64,000 nt of DNA from Tolumonas sp008015085 (GTDB taxonomy: Bacteria > Pseudomonadota > Gammaproteobacteria > Enterobacterales > Aeromonadaceae): contig JAJUJX010000001.1 in the NCBI GenBank assembly GCA_029265125.1, forward strand, positions 310,001 through 374,000. The letters run 5' to 3'. Position 1 is the stretch's first letter. Each line of letters starts with the position of its first letter. Below the pieces are notes generated by a model, which ran no database searches, was not told the origin of the DNA, and saw only the letters and a program-made list of their open reading frames with translations. Shown here piece by piece: positions 61,860-64,000 of the stretch. A program made the translations under genes and the position numbers.

Positions 61860-62783
61860 TCAATACCCTCGTTGCTTATCAACCATGCCAGGCACGGGTA
61901 ATCCACTTGCCAGTATCTGTATATTCTCAGTGATTTGTTTAACAGACTCTTCTGGTATGGTGTCTGCAGCGATATGCGGAGTTATCAGGACTGACGGATG
62001 GTTCCAGAACGGATGCTGTGCCGGTAAAGGTTCTTCAGCAAAAACGTCCAATAAGACAAAACGCAGATGCTGCTGATTCAAAAGAGTCAGGAGTGCGTCC
62101 TGATCGATCAGTGAGCCCCGGCCCGCATTAATAATCGCTGCATTTTTCGGCAGTAAGGCTAATCGCTCCGCATTTAACAAATGCGTTGTTTCTGTTGTCG
62201 CAGGTAACACACTGAATAAGACATCGGTTTCTGGTAGCAAAGAGTCGAGAGCCGCGCATCCGTGCACACAACGCACATTTTCTATTTCACGGGGTTGCCT
62301 GCTCCAGCCACTAACCGGGTAACCCAGATGTGCCAGATTCTGTGCGACCTGCATGCCCAACTGGCCTAACCCTAAAATGGTAACTCGGGTATTTTTTGCT
62401 AACCGGGTGGGTTTGGGCTGCCATATACCAGCACGCTGTTGACGTTGGTAGATATCCATCTGCCGCTGATAATGCAACAGGCCATAAAGTGCATATTCTG
62501 TCATTTGCTGCGCCATGCCAGCATCCGTCAGCCGAATAATGGTTACATCCTCCGGAATATCATTCCGCTGTAAAAACTTATCAACGCCAGCACCTAATGT
62601 GAAAATTACCTGTAAATTGGGAAAACGATGAAAGAAATCAACCGGAGGTTTCCAGGCAACCACATGGGTAACGGCTTCAGCATTCACTTCTTGTGGCCAG
62701 CAAGCGATAGTCCAATCTGGTAGTGCTGCTTGTAATAGCTGATAGTAAAGATCTTGCTGATCGGGGGAGTAGAGATAGAGCAT
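61860..62783 (-). CDS. ghrA: Glyoxylate/hydroxypyruvate reductase A
   Basis: NADPH-dependent reduction of glyoxylate to glycolate and hydroxypyruvate to glycerate. The 307-residue D-2-hydroxyacid dehydrogenase has FTLGAGVDKFL, the Rossmann Gly motif VTILGLGQLGMQVAQNL, LPATTETTHLLNAE, and the catalytic Arg/Glu/His set: INAGRGSLIDQDAL, VFAEEPLPAQHPFW and VLITPHIAADT. The motifs match GhrA rather than GhrB. GGAAA lies a few bases upstream of ATG 62783. It is divergent from the gene at 62937. Confidence 0.93.
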   Translation of the reverse strand: MLYLYSPDQQDLYYQLLQAALPDWTIACWPQEVNAEAVTHVVAWKPPVDFFHRFPNLQVIFTLGAGVDKFLQRNDIPEDVTIIRLTDAGMAQQMTEYALYGLLHYQRQMDIYQRQQRAGIWQPKPTRLAKNTRVTILGLGQLGMQVAQNLAHLGYPVSGWSRQPREIENVRCVHGCAALDSLLPETDVLFSVLPATTETTHLLNAERLALLPKNAAIINAGRGSLIDQDALLTLLNQQHLRFVLLDVFAEEPLPAQHPFWNHPSVLITPHIAADTIPEESVKQITENIQILASGLPVPGMVDKQRGY

Positions 62784-62936
62784 AGGTATATTTCCGTTTA
62801 TATATGGAATCGATTGAGTTCAACAATAAACATTGAATTTTCCTATTACAATCAATTACACATTTTATGTATATGAAATGTTTTTTATTGGTATATTTAA
62901 CATTTGATCAAAGCCATACTCTAATATTAGCTAAAT

Positions 62937-64000
62937 ATGAAGTATTTATTTTTAGGGCAACAGACTGTAAATCCCATCGTACACTCGTTGTCTTCGGTGT
63001 CACATATTACTTCATTGTCCGAAGTCCTAGATGGACCTGCCTGCTTTATTCTGAATATCGATCATCCTGATGAGCAAGATCAATTATTGATACAACTCAG
63101 AATGCATCCCCGCTGGTTTATGTTCCCGGTTTTTATTCTACAAAGTAGCCCTTTATCTGCTTATTTGTGTGATGGGCTACTACAGGATGATCTGCTACTC
63201 AGAATAGAACAATTTGAACAACGGTATCAGCTATTACAGCTGGATCCGGAAAAAGGATTAACGGAACGGTTATTGAGTTATCTCTGGTTATGGCCAGGCC
63301 GAACCTTGATGGCGAAGGCTTATCCTGAGAGCCCTCGTCTGTATGATTATCCTTTAGCTGCATTATGGACTGATCAGGATAACGAATTATTCGCCTGGCT
63401 GTATTCCATGGAGCGGGATGGATTAATCGAAGGCGCTGAACTGGTAGATCGGGTGCGTTACTGCTCTTCCTGCCACAGTGGGCATCTGAATTATGTTGAA
63501 ACCTGTCCGGAGTGCGGCAGTATCGATGTAGGTACTGAATCGGCATTGCACTGTTTCGCTTGTGGACATGTTGCTGCCCAATCCGATTTTCTCCATGGCG
63601 GACATCTTTCTTGTCCAAACTGTTTGAGTCAGTTACGTCATATTGGCGTTGATTATGATCGTCCGCTGGAAAATTATCGTTGCCACAGCTGTCATTCATT
63701 ATTCGTTGATGGAGTTGTTAAAGTCCGCTGTCTGGAAAACAGACATGAACAGTCACCTGAGCAGCTTATTATGCGGACCATCCGTCATTATCAATTGACT
63801 GATGCTGGTGTGATGTTTATCCGTAATGGCGCATTGCGCAATCTCATCCCAGAGTGGATCGGGGGCAATGTTGCTAAAGAGCATTTTTACTGGTTATTGC
63901 TGTGGCAAAACAAACTGGCATTACGTCATCAGACATCACATCTGGTGGCAGCGCTGAAATTTATTGATTTAACGCAGGCGATTTACCATTTAGGAGAGGC
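62937..64000 (+). CDS. Zinc-ribbon protein resembling TackOD1-domain proteins, 3' end missing
   Basis: An ORF that runs off the window end, with 354 full codons visible and no stop. The N-terminus is MKYLFLGQQTVNPIVHSL. Residues about 176-252 contain five CxxC pairs (C176/179, C190/193, C206/209, C226/229, C249/252; for example YCSSCHSGHLNY, CPECGS, CFACGH, CPNCLS, CHSCH), consistent with several zinc ribbons. This pattern recalls the TackOD1 metal-binding domain, which often precedes a GGDEF domain in gammaproteobacteria; the assignment is from memory. The start has no strong ribosome-binding site, but an in-frame stop nine bases upstream makes ATG 62937 the first possible ATG. Confidence 0.7.
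   Translation, partial: MKYLFLGQQTVNPIVHSLSSVSHITSLSEVLDGPACFILNIDHPDEQDQLLIQLRMHPRWFMFPVFILQSSPLSAYLCDGLLQDDLLLRIEQFEQRYQLLQLDPEKGLTERLLSYLWLWPGRTLMAKAYPESPRLYDYPLAALWTDQDNELFAWLYSMERDGLIEGAELVDRVRYCSSCHSGHLNYVETCPECGSIDVGTESALHCFACGHVAAQSDFLHGGHLSCPNCLSQLRHIGVDYDRPLENYRCHSCHSLFVDGVVKVRCLENRHEQSPEQLIMRTIRHYQLTDAGVMFIRNGALRNLIPEWIGGNVAKEHFYWLLLWQNKLALRHQTSHLVAALKFIDLTQAIYHLGE

Noticed and set aside
62867..63070. 67-codon frame before and into the zinc-ribbon gene
   Set aside because: It overlaps the longer frame from 62937, which has clear CxxC motifs, and has no ribosome-binding site.

Overview
The window is 64 kb of a gammaproteobacterial chromosome made up mostly of core genes. Gene content and order (arcA next to thrLABC; cysK-ptsHI-crr with cysZ, zipA and ligA nearby; yhcC-arcB; a pfs-cbiB-btuF run; rfaH, brnQ, purL) point to the Aeromonadales/Vibrionales side of the class. 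My best guess, from protein similarity and moderate GC and without any database search, is a Tolumonas-like organism. I see no prophage, complete IS element, rRNA operon, CRISPR array or recognisable defence system.

Layout: 0-11 kb holds the end of deaD, an rRNA methyltransferase, pdxH, an AT-rich phosphoethanolamine-transferase-like gene that looks acquired, a giant MscK-type channel and pykF. 11-21 kb holds a LysE-family exporter, brnQ, a PAP2 phosphatase/glycosyltransferase pair, an orphan Ser-rich protein, ilvIH, an unusual chemoreceptor and one tRNA-Ala(GGC) with a textbook promoter. 21-31 kb holds a TRIC-family protein, mtnN-cbiB-btuF, yhcC-arcB, dgt, rfaH and arcA, so both Arc partners lie within about 2 kb of each other. 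31-36 kb is thrLABC with its attenuator. 36-46 kb holds crr-ptsI-ptsH, cysK, an L,D-transpeptidase, cysZ, zipA and ligA, then a tiny Arg-rich ORF. 46-57 kb holds purL, nlpC/yceB-like genes, cls, two tandem DUF945 (YdgA-type) genes, purU and a DUF4202 gene. 57-64 kb holds a LEA-type lipoprotein, a beta-barrel/PstS-like/GGDEF sensory locus, an acidic orphan protein, ghrA and the start of a zinc-ribbon protein resembling TackOD1 proteins.

Functional themes are amino-acid supply (ilvIH, thrLABC, cysK/cysZ, brnQ), central carbon and sugar uptake control (PTS, pykF), redox control (ArcAB), envelope upkeep and nucleotide metabolism (purL, purU, dgt, mtnN).

No clearly new multi-gene system is evident. 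The least explained items are the Ser-rich protein at 15300, the 46-residue Arg-rich ORF at 45740-45880, the porin/PBP/GGDEF locus, the orphan at 61303-61764 and the palindromic repeat at 1742-1869.
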